Both the position numbers and the translations under genes were made by a program. Shown here piece after piece: positions 36,325-49,854 of a DNA stretch of 64,000 bases. This DNA is from Nonlabens sp. (GTDB taxonomy: Bacteria > Bacteroidota > Bacteroidia > Flavobacteriales > Flavobacteriaceae): assembly GCF_018401815.1 (NCBI RefSeq), contig NZ_JAGYKG010000002.1, positions 310,001 through 374,000 on the forward strand, read 5' to 3'. The number at the start of each line of letters is the position of its first letter. Within the stretch, counting starts at the first letter, position 1. The notes under the pieces are model-generated. The model was given only the letters and a program-made list of their open reading frames with translations. It had not been told where the DNA came from and did not search any database.

Positions 36325-36603
36325 ATGGCTCGTTCACTTAAAAAAGGACCTTACGTATTTCATAAACTTGAATCTAAGGTGGCTCAAAACATTGAGTCTG
36401 GAAAGAAAACTGTTATCAAAACTTGGTCACGTGCATCTATGATCACACCAGATTTTGTCGGTCAAACAATCGCTGTTCACAATGGACGTCAGTTTGTTCC
36501 TGTGTTTGTTACAGAGAACATGGTGGGACACAAACTTGGTGAATTTTCACCTACTAGATCTTATAGAGGTCACGGTGGTGCAAAGAACAAAGGTAAAAAA
36601 TAA
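36325..36603 (+). CDS. rpsS: ribosomal protein S19
   Basis: 30S head protein that binds S13, 92 residues. [39 protein letters not shown] and [16 protein letters not shown] are standard (all in sequence). Three bases after rplB and eight before rplV. Confidence 0.98.
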   Translation: MARSLKKGPYVFHKLESKVAQNIESGKKTVIKTWSRASMITPDFVGQTIAVHNGRQFVPVFVTENMVGHKLGEFSPTRSYRGHGGAKNKGKK

Positions 36604-36611
36604 GCTAAGCT

Positions 36612-37022
36612 ATGGGAGTTCGTAAAAGACAAACGGCTGAAAAGCTAAAGGAAGAGAGAAGTAAAATTGCTTTTGCAAAGCTTAATAATTGCCCTACTTC
36701 ACCTCGTAAAATGAGATTGGTAGCCGATATTATCCGAGGCAAGAAGGTAGAAGATGCGTTAAGCATTCTCAAGTTTTCTTCTAAAGAGGCGGCTAGAAGA
36801 CTGGATAAACTGGTACTTAGTGCGATTGCTAATTGGCAAGCCAAAAACGAAGATGCCGATGTTACTGAGGCTGGACTTTTTATCAAAGAGATAAGAGTTG
36901 ATGGTGGTGCCATGTTAAAGAGATTGCGACCTGCTCCACAGGGTAGAGCGCATAGAATAAGAAAAAGATCAAACCACGTTACTCTTGTGTTAGGTCAAAC
37001 TAATACCGTAGAGGCTAACTAA
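36612..37022 (+). CDS. rplV: ribosomal protein L22
   Basis: 50S protein lining the exit tunnel, 136 residues, somewhat longer at the N-terminus than the E. coli form. [20 protein letters not shown] and the hairpin [20 protein letters not shown] (macrolide-constriction region) are clear. The ATG at 36612 is the only one in place before the family core. Confidence 0.97.
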   Translation: MGVRKRQTAEKLKEERSKIAFAKLNNCPTSPRKMRLVADIIRGKKVEDALSILKFSSKEAARRLDKLVLSAIANWQAKNEDADVTEAGLFIKEIRVDGGAMLKRLRPAPQGRAHRIRKRSNHVTLVLGQTNTVEAN

Positions 37023-37029
37023 TATATTT

Positions 37030-37755
37030 ATGGGACAGAAAACAAATCCAATAGGAAATCGTTTAGGTATCATCCGCGGGTGGGAATCTAACTGGTATGG
37101 TGGAAATGACTATGGAGATAAGTTAGCAGAGGATGATAAAATACGCAAGTATATTCACGCTCGTTTATCAAAAGCCAGCGTATCTCGTATTATTATCGAG
37201 CGTACCCTGAAACTAGTTACGGTTACTATTACTACGGCACGACCTGGTATTATTATCGGTAAAGGTGGTTCTGAAGTAGATCGTTTGAAAGAAGAGTTGA
37301 AAAAAATATCTGGTAAAGATGTTCAAATTAACATTCATGAAATCAAAAGACCGGAATTAGATGCTCATTTAGTAGGGTCTAGCATCGCAAGACAGATCGA
37401 AAATCGCATCTCTTACAGACGTGCTATCAAGATGGCTATTACTGCTGCTATGAGAATGAATGCAGAAGGTATTAAAGTTCAAATTTCAGGTCGATTGAAT
37501 GGTGCTGAGATGGCGAGATCGGAGTCATTTAAAGATGGTCGTATACCGCTTTCTACCTTTCGTGCTGATATTGACTACGCTTTAGTGGAGTCGCACACTA
37601 CGTACGGTAGAATAGGAGTGAAGGTATGGATTATGAAAGGAGAGGTTTATGGTAAACGTGATCTTTCTCCTCTTGTAGGACTTGCGAAGAAACAACAAGG
37701 AAATAATGGTGGTGGTGCTGACCCTCGTGGTGGTAATCGTCGTCGCAGAAAATAA
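37030..37755 (+). CDS. rpsC: ribosomal protein S3
   Basis: 30S mRNA-entry protein, 241 residues. [20 protein letters not shown], the KH domain [20 protein letters not shown] and [13 protein letters not shown] are standard. A Gly-Asn-Arg-rich tail ([18 protein letters not shown]) is typical of this phylum. Seven bases after rplV. Confidence 0.98.
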   Translation: MGQKTNPIGNRLGIIRGWESNWYGGNDYGDKLAEDDKIRKYIHARLSKASVSRIIIERTLKLVTVTITTARPGIIIGKGGSEVDRLKEELKKISGKDVQINIHEIKRPELDAHLVGSSIARQIENRISYRRAIKMAITAAMRMNAEGIKVQISGRLNGAEMARSESFKDGRIPLSTFRADIDYALVESHTTYGRIGVKVWIMKGEVYGKRDLSPLVGLAKKQQGNNGGGADPRGGNRRRRK

Positions 37756-37767
37756 TAATAGCTAGAA

Positions 37768-38187
37768 ATGTTACAACCTAGAAAAACAAAATTTAGAAAA
37801 CAGCAAAAGGGTCGCATGAAAGGTGATTCCGGACGCGGTAACCAGCTAGCCTACGGGACTTTTGGGATTAAATCGTTAGATTCTAATTTCATTAACTCAA
37901 GACAAATTGAGGCAGCGCGTATTGCGGCTACTCGTTATATGAAGAGAGAGGGTTCTTTATGGATCAAGATATTTCCAGATAAACCTATTACTAAGAAGCC
38001 TCTTGAGGTTCGTATGGGTAAAGGTAAGGGTAATGTCGAGTATTGGGCAGCTGTTGTTAAACCAGGTAGAATTCTTTTTGAAATTTCTGGTGTACCTCAT
38101 GCTGTTGCACAAGAAGCTTTGCGTCTTGCGGCACAAAAACTACCAGTTAAAACTAAATTCATAGTCGCTCGCGATTATCAAGAATAG
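37768..38187 (+). CDS. rplP: ribosomal protein L16
   Basis: 50S A-site tRNA-binding protein, 139 residues. [20 protein letters not shown], the [20 protein letters not shown] loop and [19 protein letters not shown] are standard. Twelve bases after rpsC and nine before rpmC. Confidence 0.98.
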   Translation: MLQPRKTKFRKQQKGRMKGDSGRGNQLAYGTFGIKSLDSNFINSRQIEAARIAATRYMKREGSLWIKIFPDKPITKKPLEVRMGKGKGNVEYWAAVVKPGRILFEISGVPHAVAQEALRLAAQKLPVKTKFIVARDYQE

Positions 38188-38196
38188 ATTTGAGTC

Positions 38197-38379
38197 ATGA
38201 AACAATCAGAAGTTAAAGGATATTCCCTAGAGGAATTAAAAGATAAACTTGTGGAGTCACAAGTTGCTTACGGAGATTTAAAAAGAACTCATAGTATGTC
38301 ACCATTAGATAATCCTTCACAGATTACTAAACTGCGTAAGACTATTGCGAGAATCAAGACGGCGATCAATAATAAATAG
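38197..38379 (+). CDS. rpmC: ribosomal protein L29
   Basis: Small 50S protein near the tunnel exit, 60 residues, two helices. [19 protein letters not shown] and the C-terminal [18 protein letters not shown] match the family. It lies between L16 and S17, the expected place. Confidence 0.96.
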   Translation: MKQSEVKGYSLEELKDKLVESQVAYGDLKRTHSMSPLDNPSQITKLRKTIARIKTAINNK

Positions 38380-38386
38380 TGCTACT

Positions 38387-38644
38387 ATGGAGACTAGAAA
38401 TTTAAGAAAAGAACGTGTAGGAGTTGTTAAAAGTAATAAGATGGATAAAAGCATTGTCGTTACTGAAGTCAAAAGACAAAAACACCCTATGTATGGAAAG
38501 TTTGTTCTAAAGACAAAAAAATATGTGGCTCATGATGAAAACAATGAGTGCAATGAAGGCGATACCGTACGAATTATGGAAACTCGACCTTTGAGTAAGT
38601 CTAAGAACTGGAGATTAGTAGAAATATTAGAAAGAGCTAAGTAA
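38387..38644 (+). CDS. rpsQ: ribosomal protein S17
   Basis: Early-binding 30S protein, 85 residues. The family start [14 protein letters not shown] begins at the ATG 38387; the frame also runs on upstream through the end of rpmC, but that part is not S17. [20 protein letters not shown] and [19 protein letters not shown] are standard. Stop overlaps the rplN ATG by one base (TAATG). Confidence 0.97.
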   Translation: METRNLRKERVGVVKSNKMDKSIVVTEVKRQKHPMYGKFVLKTKKYVAHDENNECNEGDTVRIMETRPLSKSKNWRLVEILERAK

Positions 38645-39012
38645 TGGTACAACAAGAATCTAGATTAAAAGTAGCCGACAATACTGGTGCAAAGGAAGTT
38701 CTTTGTATTCGTGTACTGGGTGGAACTAAAAGGAGGTATGCTTCTGTAGGGGACAAAATTGTTGTTTCTGTTAAGGAATCTACTCCTAATGGTAATATTA
38801 AGAAGGGTGCAGTTTCAACTGCAGTCGTTGTTCGTACTAAAAAAGAGGTTAGAAGACCAGATGGTTCTTATATCCGTTTTGACGACAATGCTTGTGTTTT
38901 ATTAAACCCAACTTCTGACATGAGAGGGACTCGTGTTTTTGGACCTGTTGCACGTGAACTACGTGATCGACAGTTCATGAAAATTGTTTCACTAGCTCCA
39001 GAAGTTCTATAA
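38644..39012 (+). CDS. rplN: ribosomal protein L14
   Basis: 50S protein at the subunit interface and the binding site of RsfS (also encoded in this window), 122 residues. [40 protein letters not shown] and [19 protein letters not shown] are standard. Confidence 0.99.
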   Translation: MVQQESRLKVADNTGAKEVLCIRVLGGTKRRYASVGDKIVVSVKESTPNGNIKKGAVSTAVVVRTKKEVRRPDGSYIRFDDNACVLLNPTSDMRGTRVFGPVARELRDRQFMKIVSLAPEVL

Positions 39013-39021
39013 TAAAAAATT

Positions 39022-39333
39022 ATGGCAAAGTTAAAAATTAAAACAGGAGATACAGTAAGAGTAATCGCTGGAGAACACAAAGGTTCTGAGGGTAAGGTCT
39101 CTAAAGTATTTATTGTAAAAAATAAGGCTATCGTTGAGGGGGTTAATATGGTTTCTAAACACGAGAAGCCTAGTGCAACTAATCCTCAGGGTGGTATAAA
39201 AGAAAAAGAAGCTGCGTTACATGTCTCTAACCTTTCTTTGATTGATAAGAATGGAAAGAGTACCAAAATTGGTTATGAATCAAAGGATGGTAAAAATGTA
39301 CGTATTGCTAAAACAACTAAAGAAGTTATATAA
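39022..39333 (+). CDS. rplX: ribosomal protein L24
   Basis: 50S assembly initiator with a KOW motif, 103 residues. [20 protein letters not shown], then [19 protein letters not shown] and [19 protein letters not shown] match. Nine bases after rplN and two before rplE. Confidence 0.97.
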   Translation: MAKLKIKTGDTVRVIAGEHKGSEGKVSKVFIVKNKAIVEGVNMVSKHEKPSATNPQGGIKEKEAALHVSNLSLIDKNGKSTKIGYESKDGKNVRIAKTTKEVI

Positions 39334-39335
39334 TC

Positions 39336-39887
39336 ATGTCGTATTTACCAAGACTTAAGGGAGAATATAAAGAGCGTATTGCAGGAGCGTTACAGGCAGA
39401 GTTTTCATACAAAAATGTTATGGAAATTCCTAAGCTACAGAAAATTGTGCTTAGTCGCGGAGTAGGTGGTGCTGTCGCTGATAAGAAATTGATTGATTAT
39501 GCTTTAGAGGAGTTTACAACAATCACTGGTCAAAAAGCGGTTGCTACACTCTCAAAGAAAGATGTAGCATCGTTCAAATTACGTAAGGGAATGCCTATTG
39601 GTGTTAAAGTAACGTTACGAGGGGATCGCATGTATGAATTTTTAGACCGTTTTGTAACTGTTGCCCTACCAAGGGTAAGAGATTTTCAAGGAATAAAAGC
39701 AGATGGATTTGATGGTAGAGGTAATTATAACTTAGGTATAACGGAGCAAATTATCTTTCCTGAAATTAATATAGATAAGGTCAATAAAATTTCTGGTATG
39801 GATATTACATTTGTAACCAGTGCTGATACTGATAAAGAAGCAAAATCACTTCTTGCAGAGTTGGGCTTACCTTTTAAAAAGAACTAA
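39336..39887 (+). CDS. rplE: ribosomal protein L5
   Basis: 50S central-protuberance protein that binds 5S rRNA, 183 residues. [40 protein letters not shown] and [18 protein letters not shown] are standard. Two bases after rplX. Confidence 0.98.
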   Translation: MSYLPRLKGEYKERIAGALQAEFSYKNVMEIPKLQKIVLSRGVGGAVADKKLIDYALEEFTTITGQKAVATLSKKDVASFKLRKGMPIGVKVTLRGDRMYEFLDRFVTVALPRVRDFQGIKADGFDGRGNYNLGITEQIIFPEINIDKVNKISGMDITFVTSADTDKEAKSLLAELGLPFKKN

Positions 39888-39893
39888 TTAGAG

Positions 39894-40163
39894 ATGGCAA
39901 AAGAATCAATGAAAGCGCGTGAGCGCAAGCGTCAAGCAATAGTGGATAAATATGCCGCTAAGAGAAAAGCTTTAAAAGAAGCAGGTGATTACGAAGAGTT
40001 ACAAAAGCTTCCAAAAAATGCTTCTCCTGTTCGTTTACACAATCGATGTAAGTTAACTGGTCGGCCTAAAGGGTACATGAGACAGTTCGGTGTTTCACGT
40101 GTAATGTTTCGACAAATGGCTAATCAAGGTTTAATTCCTGGCGTTAAAAAGGCTAGTTGGTAA
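39894..40163 (+). CDS. rpsN: ribosomal protein S14, long zinc-free form
   Basis: 30S head protein, 89 residues. It is the long form without the CxxC-CxxC zinc motif of the short S14: [20 protein letters not shown] and [20 protein letters not shown]. Zinc independence is shared with S4 and L36 here. Standard place between L5 and S8. Confidence 0.98.
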   Translation: MAKESMKARERKRQAIVDKYAAKRKALKEAGDYEELQKLPKNASPVRLHNRCKLTGRPKGYMRQFGVSRVMFRQMANQGLIPGVKKASW

Positions 40164-40181
40164 TAGCTTAAAGATATAATT

Positions 40182-40580
40182 ATGAATACAGATCCAATCG
40201 CAGATTATCTAACTAGAATAAGGAATGCCGTTAGAGCAAATCACAGAGTAGTTGATATACCTGCATCTAAAGTAAAAAAAGAAATAACTAAAATCTTATT
40301 TGATCAAGGTTATATTCTTAGCTATAAGTTTGAAGAGACTTCGGCTCAACAAAATATAAAGATCGCTTTAAAATACGATCGAGACACTAAAGAATCCGTT
40401 ATTAAAGATTTACAGCGTCTCTCTAAACCAGGTTTACGAAAGTATTCTGGTGCTAGCGAGTTGCCACGTATTCTTAACGGTCTTGGAATTGCTATCATAT
40501 CTACCTCAAGGGGTGTTATGACAGACAAACAAGCTCGCTCAGAAAATGTTGGTGGTGAAGTTCTTTGTTACGTTTATTAA
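40182..40580 (+). CDS. rpsH: ribosomal protein S8
   Basis: Central 30S assembly protein, 132 residues, and in E. coli the repressor of the spc operon. [40 protein letters not shown] and [20 protein letters not shown] match. Spacer before it is 18 bases. Confidence 0.98.
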   Translation: MNTDPIADYLTRIRNAVRANHRVVDIPASKVKKEITKILFDQGYILSYKFEETSAQQNIKIALKYDRDTKESVIKDLQRLSKPGLRKYSGASELPRILNGLGIAIISTSRGVMTDKQARSENVGGEVLCYVY

Positions 40581-40589
40581 TATACAGTT

Positions 40590-41132
40590 ATGTCTAGAAT
40601 AGGAAAGAATCCGGTGGCTATACCTGCTGGTGTATCGGTAAAAGTAGAAAATAAGGAAATCATCGTTGAAGGTAAGCTTGGAAGGTTAGTACAACCTTAC
40701 GCAGATGTTAGTATCGAGGTTGGCGAAGGGCATGTAGTTGTTAGTCGTCCTTCAGATGCCAAGGATCACAGAGCCAAACATGGTCTTTACAGGTCGTTAA
40801 TAGATAATATGGTGCAAGGTGTTTCCACTGGTTGGACCAAACAATTGGAACTTGTAGGTGTTGGTTATAGAGCATCTAGTCAAGGTCAAAAGCTAGAATT
40901 GGCTTTAGGTTTTTCACATAACATTGTTCTTAATATTGCCCCTGAGGTGCAAATTGAAACAGTGTCCGATAAGGGAAAAAATCCAGTTATCAAATTGACT
41001 TCTTTTGATAAGCAGTTGGTTGGGCAAGTAGCCGCAAAGATCAGAGGTTTCCGTCCACCAGAACCTTATAAAGGAAAAGGTGTTAAGTTTGTAGGAGAAA
41101 TAATTAGAAGAAAAGCTGGTAAATCAGCATAA
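40590..41132 (+). CDS. rplF: ribosomal protein L6
   Basis: 50S protein near the factor-binding site, 180 residues. MSRIGKNPVAIPAGVSVKVE, ELVGVGYRASSQGQKLELAL and the tail GKGVKFVGEIIRRKAGKSA are standard. Nine bases after rpsH. Confidence 0.98.
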   Translation: MSRIGKNPVAIPAGVSVKVENKEIIVEGKLGRLVQPYADVSIEVGEGHVVVSRPSDAKDHRAKHGLYRSLIDNMVQGVSTGWTKQLELVGVGYRASSQGQKLELALGFSHNIVLNIAPEVQIETVSDKGKNPVIKLTSFDKQLVGQVAAKIRGFRPPEPYKGKGVKFVGEIIRRKAGKSA

Positions 41133-41144
41133 TTTATATTTATT

Positions 41145-41492
41145 ATGGCAATTTCAAAGTCAGCTAGAAGAATAAAAATCCGTAAGCGTATTCGTAAAAC
41201 GGTTAATGGAACGGCAAGCCGTCCTAGGTTATCTGTTTTTAGAAGCAATAAAGAAATTTATGCTCAGGTAATTAATGATGTAGATGGAGTGACCATCGCA
41301 TCGGCCTCATCACGTGAGCTTAAGTCCAACAGTCCTAAGGCAGAAGCTGCTAAAGAAGTGGGTAAGGCTGTTGCTGAGAAAGCTATAGCTGCTGGTGTGG
41401 AAACGGTTTCTTTTGATAGAGGCGGTTATTTGTATCACGGTCGTGTTCTGTCTCTTGCAGAGGGAGCTCGTGAAGGTGGTCTTAAATTTTAA
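41145..41492 (+). CDS. rplR: ribosomal protein L18
   Basis: 5S rRNA-binding 50S protein, 115 residues. [40 protein letters not shown] and the C-terminal [20 protein letters not shown] are standard. Confidence 0.98.
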   Translation: MAISKSARRIKIRKRIRKTVNGTASRPRLSVFRSNKEIYAQVINDVDGVTIASASSRELKSNSPKAEAAKEVGKAVAEKAIAAGVETVSFDRGGYLYHGRVLSLAEGAREGGLKF

Positions 41493-41510
41493 TTTGAAAC
41501 ATTTAATATA

Positions 41511-42035
41511 ATGTACCAAAAATATAAAAACGTAGAAACGGTAAAGCCAGGTGGCCTTGAGCTTAAGGATCGTTTAGTAGGTGTTCAACGTGTTACTAAA
41601 GTAACAAAAGGTGGTCGTGCCTTTGGATTTTCAGCAATTGTGGTTGTTGGTGATGAAAATGGTGTTGTAGGTCACGGTTTAGGTAAGTCTAAAGAAGTTT
41701 CTGAGGCAATATCGAAATCGGTTGAGGACGCTAAGAAGAATCTAGTTCGTATTCCTTTGAGAAAAGGAACTATACCTCATGAGCAAAAAGGAAAGTTTGG
41801 TGGTGCCAAGGTTTTATTGATGCCTGCATCTGCTGGTACCGGGGTGATAGCTGGTGGTGCTATTAGAGCGGTTCTTGAGGCTGTAGGTGTTCACGATGTT
41901 CTTAGTAAGAACCAAGGATCTTCCAATCCTCATAACGTAGTGAAAGCTACTTTTGACGCGCTACTACAATTGCGTAACGCGGAGACCGTAGCCAAGCAAA
42001 GAGGTATTTCATTAGATAAAGTTTTTAACGGATAA
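41511..42035 (+). CDS. rpsE: ribosomal protein S5
   Basis: 30S body protein affecting fidelity, 174 residues. [40 protein letters not shown] and the [20 protein letters not shown] core are standard. Eight bases separate it from rpmD. Confidence 0.98.
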   Translation: MYQKYKNVETVKPGGLELKDRLVGVQRVTKVTKGGRAFGFSAIVVVGDENGVVGHGLGKSKEVSEAISKSVEDAKKNLVRIPLRKGTIPHEQKGKFGGAKVLLMPASAGTGVIAGGAIRAVLEAVGVHDVLSKNQGSSNPHNVVKATFDALLQLRNAETVAKQRGISLDKVFNG

Positions 42036-42043
42036 TTATTGTC

Positions 42044-42223
42044 ATGGCTATATTAAAGGTAAAGAAAGTACGTAGTGCCATCAATAGGACGGCAAGACAA
42101 AAAAGAACACTAGAGTCTCTAGGTTTAAGAAAGATGAATCAGGTTGTAGAGCATGAAGATACTTCTGTGATACAAGGTATGATAGCTAAAGTTCAACATT
42201 TAGTCTCTGTAGAGAAGGCTTAA
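42044..42223 (+). CDS. rpmD: ribosomal protein L30
   Basis: A 59-residue 50S protein read directly from ATG 42044 to TAA 42223. The start is MAILKVKKVRSAINRTARQK and the middle is LESLGLRKMNQVVEHED, the standard L30 pattern (KQTRSxIGRxxxQxxTLxxLGLRK). Located between S5 and L15 as in most bacteria. Confidence 0.97.
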   Translation: MAILKVKKVRSAINRTARQKRTLESLGLRKMNQVVEHEDTSVIQGMIAKVQHLVSVEKA

Positions 42224-42234
42224 AAAATATTATA

Positions 42235-42687
42235 ATGGGTTTACATAATTTAAAACCAGCTGAAGGTTCTGTTAAGAATGCTGCCAAGATTATTGGTCGT
42301 GGTCAAGGATCTGGTAAAGGTGGTACCGCTACTCGTGGTCACAAAGGAGCAAAATCTAGGTCGGGTTATTCCAAAAAGGTAGGTTTTGAAGGTGGTCAAA
42401 TGCCACTTCAACGTCGTGTTCCTAAATTTGGTTTCACCAATATCAACAGAAAAGAGTATGCTGGAGTAAACTTGGATGTCATCCAGGCTTATTATGAAGC
42501 TGGACGTTTCACAGATACGATCTCAATTGATGATTTAATTGCAGAACGATTGGTGCATAAGAAGGACTTGGTTAAGATATTAGGTCGTGGTGATATTAAA
42601 GCTGCAGTCACTATTTCTGCTCACAAATTCACTGCAACTGCTAAAGCTGCTATAGAAAAAGTAGGTGGTCAAGTACAAACAGTTTAA
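42235..42687 (+). CDS. rplO: ribosomal protein L15
   Basis: Late-assembly 50S protein, 150 residues. LHNLKPAEGSVKNAAKIIGR, GQGSGKGGTATRGHKGAKSR and RRVPKFGFTNINRKEYAGVN are standard. Nine bases before secY. Confidence 0.98.
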   Translation: MGLHNLKPAEGSVKNAAKIIGRGQGSGKGGTATRGHKGAKSRSGYSKKVGFEGGQMPLQRRVPKFGFTNINRKEYAGVNLDVIQAYYEAGRFTDTISIDDLIAERLVHKKDLVKILGRGDIKAAVTISAHKFTATAKAAIEKVGGQVQTV

Positions 42688-42696
42688 TTCTTTTAG

Positions 42697-44031
42697 ATGA
42701 AGTTAATTGATAATTTAAAAAATATCTGGAAGATAGAGGAGCTGAGGGATCGCATCATAATGACCTTTAGTTTACTATTGGTATATCGATTTGGTGCTCA
42801 AATTACATTACCTGGTATTGATTCAACTCAATTGGTCGGTTTAGCCTCTAATTTTAAAGATGGTATAGGTGGTATTCTTAATGCTTTTACGGGTGGTGCT
42901 TTTGCTAAAGCCTCTGTCTTTGCTCTGGGTATCATGCCTTATATTTCTGCTAGTATTGTTGTTCAATTAATGGGTATCGCTATTCCTTATTTACAAAAAC
43001 TTCAAAAGGAAGGGGAGTCTGGCAGAAAGAAAATCAATCAAATTACTAGATGGCTTACCATAGGTATTTGTCTTATTCAAGCACCTAGCTACATGCTTTC
43101 TTTAGGTTCTCTCGGTGTTCCTGAGTCTGCATTTATGATGCAAGATCAACAAACGCTGTTCTTACTATTAAGTACCATTATTTTGGTCACAGGTTGTGTT
43201 TTTGCTATGTGGCTTGGAGAAAAAATTACCGATAAGGGTATCGGAAATGGTATTTCATTATTAATTATGGTGGGAATTATTGCCACGTTACCACAAGCCT
43301 TTATACAGGAAGTAGGTTCCCGTATTGACGGAGTTGGTAGTTGGTTTCTGATTATAGTTGAGTTGGTTATTTGGTTACTGGTAATAGCTTCCTGTATCAT
43401 GCTTGTCATGGGTGTTAGAAAGATCCCAGTTCAATATGCGAGAAGATCTGCAACAGGAGGGTATGAGAAAAATGTTTTTGGATCTCGTCAGTATATTCCG
43501 TTAAAATTAAACGCTTCTGGAGTAATGCCTATTATCTTTGCGCAAGCGATAATGTTTGTTCCTTCGGCTATCGGTCAAATGGACTCTTCGTGGGCAAAGT
43601 CAATTGGCACGGCCTACAGTGATATTTTTGGATTTTGGTACAACTTAACCTTTGCCTTGCTAATAATAGTATTTACCTATTTTTATACCGCAATTACGGT
43701 TCCTACTAATAAAATGGCAGACGATTTAAAGCGCAATGGTGGTTTTATTCCTGGAATTCGTCCAGGTACGGAAACTTCTGAATATTTAGATCGCATTATG
43801 TCACAAATTACGCTGCCTGGTTCATTGTTTCTAGCTGCAGTTGCTATTTTCCCTGCGGTAATTTCCCTAATGGGTGTTACACAGTCTTGGGCATTATTTT
43901 ATGGGGGTACGTCCCTTTTAATTATGGTAGGTGTAGCAATTGACACGATGCAACAAATTAACTCTTATCTTCTCAATCGTCATTATGACGGTTTAATAAA
44001 GACGGGTAAGAATAGAAAAGCGGTAGCATAA
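42697..44031 (+). CDS. secY: Sec translocase channel subunit SecY
   Basis: Protein-conducting channel in the inner membrane, 444 residues with about ten transmembrane segments. It starts [20 protein letters not shown], has the plug-region [20 protein letters not shown], the [12 protein letters not shown] helix and the cytoplasmic loop [19 protein letters not shown]. The infA ATG overlaps its stop (TAATG). The adenylate kinase and map genes often found after secY are absent here. Confidence 0.98.
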   Translation: MKLIDNLKNIWKIEELRDRIIMTFSLLLVYRFGAQITLPGIDSTQLVGLASNFKDGIGGILNAFTGGAFAKASVFALGIMPYISASIVVQLMGIAIPYLQKLQKEGESGRKKINQITRWLTIGICLIQAPSYMLSLGSLGVPESAFMMQDQQTLFLLLSTIILVTGCVFAMWLGEKITDKGIGNGISLLIMVGIIATLPQAFIQEVGSRIDGVGSWFLIIVELVIWLLVIASCIMLVMGVRKIPVQYARRSATGGYEKNVFGSRQYIPLKLNASGVMPIIFAQAIMFVPSAIGQMDSSWAKSIGTAYSDIFGFWYNLTFALLIIVFTYFYTAITVPTNKMADDLKRNGGFIPGIRPGTETSEYLDRIMSQITLPGSLFLAAVAIFPAVISLMGVTQSWALFYGGTSLLIMVGVAIDTMQQINSYLLNRHYDGLIKTGKNRKAVA

Positions 44032-44246
44032 TGGCAAAACAATCAGCAATAGAACAAGATGGTTCCATCATAGAAGCTCTCTCAAACGCTATGTTTAGAG
44101 TAGAATTGGAAAATGGTCATGTTGTGACTGCGCATATATCGGGTAAGATGCGTATGCACTATATTAAATTATTACCTGGAGATAAAGTTAAATTAGAAAT
44201 GAGTCCTTACGATTTATCGAAAGCAAGGATCACTTATAGATACTAA
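44031..44246 (+). CDS. infA: translation initiation factor IF-1
   Basis: Small OB-fold factor, 71 residues. [40 protein letters not shown] and [20 protein letters not shown] are standard. It overlaps secY by one base and is separated from rpmJ by one base. Confidence 0.98.
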   Translation: MAKQSAIEQDGSIIEALSNAMFRVELENGHVVTAHISGKMRMHYIKLLPGDKVKLEMSPYDLSKARITYRY

Positions 44247-44247
44247 C

Positions 44248-44364
44248 ATGAAAGTAAGAGCGTCAATTAAAAAGAGAAGTGTTGACTGTAAGATAGTTCG
44301 TCGTAAAGGGCGTCTATACGTCATTAACAAAAAGAATCCTAAATTTAAACAAAGACAAGGTTAA
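44248..44364 (+). CDS. rpmJ: ribosomal protein L36, zinc-free form
   Basis: A 38-residue 50S protein read from ATG 44248 to TAA 44364. [20 protein letters not shown] aligns with E. coli L36, and NPKFKQRQG ends it. Of the four zinc ligands (C11, C14, C27, H33) only C14 is left; the others are S, N and F. Hence a zinc-free form. Placed between IF-1 and S13. Confidence 0.97.
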   Translation: MKVRASIKKRSVDCKIVRRKGRLYVINKKNPKFKQRQG

Positions 44365-44367
44365 GCT

Positions 44368-44742
44368 ATGGCTAGAATTGCAGGGGTAGATATACCTAAA
44401 AATAAACGTGGAGAAATAGCATTAACTTACATTTACGGTGTAGGTAGGAATCGTGCAAAGGATGTTCTTATTGCTAGTGGTGTTAGCCTTGATAAAAAAG
44501 TTAACGACTGGGATGATGACGAGATTGGAAAAATTCGTGCAGCTATTGGTGAATTTACCATAGAGGGTGAATTGAGATCTGAAACTCAAGTTAACATCAA
44601 ACGTCTTATGGACATAGGATGTTATAGAGGTGTTCGTCACAGATCTGGTCTTCCATTAAGAGGACAACGTACTAAGAATAATTCTCGTACACGCAAAGGA
44701 AAACGTAAGACTGTTGCTAACAAAAAGAAAGCAACTAAATAA
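44368..44742 (+). CDS. rpsM: ribosomal protein S13
   Basis: 30S head protein contacting the 50S and P-site tRNA, 124 residues. [39 protein letters not shown] and [20 protein letters not shown] are standard. Three bases after rpmJ. Confidence 0.98.
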   Translation: MARIAGVDIPKNKRGEIALTYIYGVGRNRAKDVLIASGVSLDKKVNDWDDDEIGKIRAAIGEFTIEGELRSETQVNIKRLMDIGCYRGVRHRSGLPLRGQRTKNNSRTRKGKRKTVANKKKATK

Positions 44743-44754
44743 TAAGTAACTGAT

Positions 44755-45144
44755 ATGGCAAAGTCTAAAACAGTAGCTAAAAAGCGCAAAGTAATCGTTG
44801 ATAGTGTTGGGGAAGCTCACATTTCTTCATCGTTCAATAACATATTGATTTCGCTTACAAACAAGAAAGGTGAGGTGATCTCTTGGTCATCTGCTGGGAA
44901 AATGGGCTTCCGTGGTTCAAAAAAGAATACACCCTATGCTGCACAGTTGGCAGCTGAGGATTGTTCTAAAGTAGCTCACGAAGCCGGTTTACGTAAAATT
45001 AAGGCATATGTGAAGGGTCCAGGTAATGGTCGTGAAAGTGCTATACGTTCGATTCACAATGCAGGTATTGAAGTAACCGAAATTATTGACGTTACACCGT
45101 TACCACACAATGGTTGTCGTCCACCAAAAAGAAGAAGAGTTTAA
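44755..45144 (+). CDS. rpsK: ribosomal protein S11
   Basis: 30S platform protein at the mRNA exit, 129 residues. [40 protein letters not shown] and [16 protein letters not shown] are standard. An 84-base spacer follows before rpsD; no gene is visible in it. Confidence 0.98.
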   Translation: MAKSKTVAKKRKVIVDSVGEAHISSSFNNILISLTNKKGEVISWSSAGKMGFRGSKKNTPYAAQLAAEDCSKVAHEAGLRKIKAYVKGPGNGRESAIRSIHNAGIEVTEIIDVTPLPHNGCRPPKRRRV

Positions 45145-45228
45145 TTTAATTTTAATATCGAGTAGTTATAAGATCATTGAAGGATATAGACCTGAATTCA
45201 TGATACACCACTCACAAAATTTATAAAA

Positions 45229-45834
45229 ATGGCAAGATATAGAGGTCCTAAGGCAAAAATTGCTCGTAGATTCAGAGAACCAATTTTTGGCCCTAGTAAA
45301 GCTTTGGAGAAGAAAAACTATCCTCCAGGTATGCACGGTAACGCAAGACGTCGTGGAAAAGAATCTGAATATGCAGTTCAGTTAAAAGAAAAACAAAAAG
45401 CTAAATATACCTATGGTATTCTAGAAAAGCAATTCAGACTTATGTTTGAAAAGGCGGTTCGTAGTACAGGTATTACTGGTGAAGTTTTGCTTCAATTGTG
45501 TGAATCCCGCCTAGACAATGTAGTCTACAGAATGGGGTTGGCTAGAACTCGTAGAGGTTCAAGACAACTGGTGTCGCACAGACATATTACTGTAAATGGA
45601 CAATTAGTGAATATTCCATCTTACCAGTTAAAACCTGGCGATGAAGTCGCTGTTCGTGAAAAATCAAAATCACTTTCTGCTATAGATAACGCTTTGTCGT
45701 CTAATGATCGTGTTTATGATTTTATTACTTTCAATAAGGCTTCTTTGAAAGGTGCTTTTGTAAGTGTTCCTGAACGTTTACAAATCCCAGAAAACATCAA
45801 AGAACAATTGATCGTAGAATTGTACTCTAAATAA
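45229..45834 (+). CDS. rpsD: ribosomal protein S4, zinc-free form
   Basis: 30S assembly protein, 201 residues, with the N-terminal zinc cysteines replaced: [20 protein letters not shown] has no CxxC-type set. The S4 RNA-binding core [20 protein letters not shown] and [20 protein letters not shown] are standard. In the alpha block between S11 and RpoA. Confidence 0.98.
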   Translation: MARYRGPKAKIARRFREPIFGPSKALEKKNYPPGMHGNARRRGKESEYAVQLKEKQKAKYTYGILEKQFRLMFEKAVRSTGITGEVLLQLCESRLDNVVYRMGLARTRRGSRQLVSHRHITVNGQLVNIPSYQLKPGDEVAVREKSKSLSAIDNALSSNDRVYDFITFNKASLKGAFVSVPERLQIPENIKEQLIVELYSK

Positions 45835-45857
45835 TAACCAACTCATTAAGTAATCTT

Positions 45858-46850
45858 ATGGCAATATTAAATTTCCAAAAGCCGGATAAAGTAATCATGA
45901 TTGATTCAACTGATTTCGAAGGAAAATTCGAATTCAGACCTTTGGAACCAGGTTACGGACTCACCGTTGGTAATGCACTTAGAAGAGTACTTTTATCTTC
46001 ATTAGAAGGATTTGCAATTACCTCCATACGTATAGAAGGTGTAGATCATGAATTTTCTACCATCGAAGGTGTCGTGGAAGACGTAACTGAAATTATTTTA
46101 AATTTCAAACAAGTGCGTTTCAGAAGACAGATCGACGAAGTAGATAGCGAAGTAGTAAATGTATCCTTCTCAGGTAAAGATCAATTTACTGCTGGTGATT
46201 TACAAAAGCACATCTCTGGATTTCAAGTGTTGAATCCCGAAATGCTTATTTGTAACACGGAAAGCAGTGTCAGCTTGAACCTAGAATTAACCATAGAAAA
46301 GGGACGTGGATATGTTCCTGCGGAAGAGAATAAGAATACTAATGCTGCCATAGGCACTATCGCAATAGATTCTATTTTTACGCCTATCAAAAATGTGAAG
46401 TATAGCATTGAAAATTATCGTGTCGAGCAAAAAACTGATTTTGAAAAGTTAGTTTTTGAAATCGTTACTGACGGTAGTATTCATCCAAAGCATGCTCTTA
46501 CAGAGGCTGCTAAAACATTAATCCACCACTTTATGCTGTTCTCTGATGAGAGAATTACTTTGGAGGCAGATGAAATAGCTCAGACAGAAACCTATGATGA
46601 AGAAAGTCTTCATATGCGTCAGCTTCTAAAAACTAAGTTAGTAGACATGGAGCTCTCAGTAAGAGCTTTAAATTGTCTTAAGGCTGCCGAAGTGGAAACA
46701 CTTGGCGATTTAGTTTCTTACAATAAAAATGACTTGATGAAATTCAGAAATTTTGGTAAGAAATCGCTAACGGAGTTGGAAGAATTAGTAAATATCAAAA
46801 GCTTAAACTTTGGTATGGACTTAGCAAAATATAAATTAGACCGTGACTAG
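45858..46850 (+). CDS. rpoA: RNA polymerase alpha subunit
   Basis: Assembly platform of RNA polymerase, 330 residues. The N-terminal domain has [20 protein letters not shown] and the C-terminal domain (about 250-330) has [24 protein letters not shown] helix-hairpin-helix, ending [16 protein letters not shown]. Twenty-three bases after rpsD. Confidence 0.98.
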   Translation: MAILNFQKPDKVIMIDSTDFEGKFEFRPLEPGYGLTVGNALRRVLLSSLEGFAITSIRIEGVDHEFSTIEGVVEDVTEIILNFKQVRFRRQIDEVDSEVVNVSFSGKDQFTAGDLQKHISGFQVLNPEMLICNTESSVSLNLELTIEKGRGYVPAEENKNTNAAIGTIAIDSIFTPIKNVKYSIENYRVEQKTDFEKLVFEIVTDGSIHPKHALTEAAKTLIHHFMLFSDERITLEADEIAQTETYDEESLHMRQLLKTKLVDMELSVRALNCLKAAEVETLGDLVSYNKNDLMKFRNFGKKSLTELEELVNIKSLNFGMDLAKYKLDRD

Positions 46851-46880
46851 GTTGATCCTAGTTCAAGAATATAACAGAAA

Positions 46881-47351
46881 ATGAAGCACGGAAAAAAAGT
46901 AAATCATTTAAGTAGAAAGACAGCACACCGTAAGGCAATGTTGTCTAATATGAGTTGTTCTCTTATTGAGCACAAACGTATTAATACTACTGTAGCAAAA
47001 GCAAAGGCTCTTAAACAATTTGTAGAGCCCCTGATCACTAAATCAAAAGAAGATACTACTCATAATAGAAGGTTAGTTTTTGCTAAACTTAGAAGTAAGG
47101 AAGCAGTAACTGAGCTTTTTAGAGATGTAGCTTCCAAGGTGGGAGATCGTCCAGGTGGGTATACAAGAATCATTAAAATGGGAAATAGACTTGGTGATAA
47201 TGCTGATATGGCAATGATCGAGCTAGTAGACTTTAATGAGACGTATAAGTTAGAAGTTGGTGCTAAAAAAGCAACGACCCGTCGTAGTCGAAAAAGTAAA
47301 TCAACAGCTGATGCTCCAGTTGCTGAAACAAAAACAAATGAAGAAGAATAA
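46881..47351 (+). CDS. rplQ: ribosomal protein L17
   Basis: 50S protein at the tunnel exit, 156 residues. [40 protein letters not shown] and [20 protein letters not shown] are standard. A Lys/Arg then acidic low-complexity tail (after residue 130) extends past the E. coli length, as often in Bacteroidota. Last gene before the terminator. Confidence 0.98.
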   Translation: MKHGKKVNHLSRKTAHRKAMLSNMSCSLIEHKRINTTVAKAKALKQFVEPLITKSKEDTTHNRRLVFAKLRSKEAVTELFRDVASKVGDRPGGYTRIIKMGNRLGDNADMAMIELVDFNETYKLEVGAKKATTRRSRKSKSTADAPVAETKTNEEE

Positions 47352-47375
47352 TTTTCTTTATAAGTTGTAGAAAAA

Positions 47376-47409
47376 GGATCAATGAATATTTCATTGGTCC
47401 TTTTTTTTT
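47376..47409 (+). terminator. terminator of the ribosomal cluster
   Basis: Hairpin GGATCAATGA, loop ATATT, TCATTGGTCC followed by a run of nine T, 24 bases after rplQ. One G-U pair in the stem. Confidence 0.9.
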
Positions 47410-47435
47410 AAATTATTTTTGAATATAAATTGATT

Positions 47436-49837
<2,402 letters not shown>

Positions 49838-49854
49838 TAGCCTTTTAGGAATTT

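Noticed and set aside
36605..36913. 102-codon frame opposite rplV
   Set aside because: Lies entirely within a ribosomal protein gene; shadow of biased codon use.
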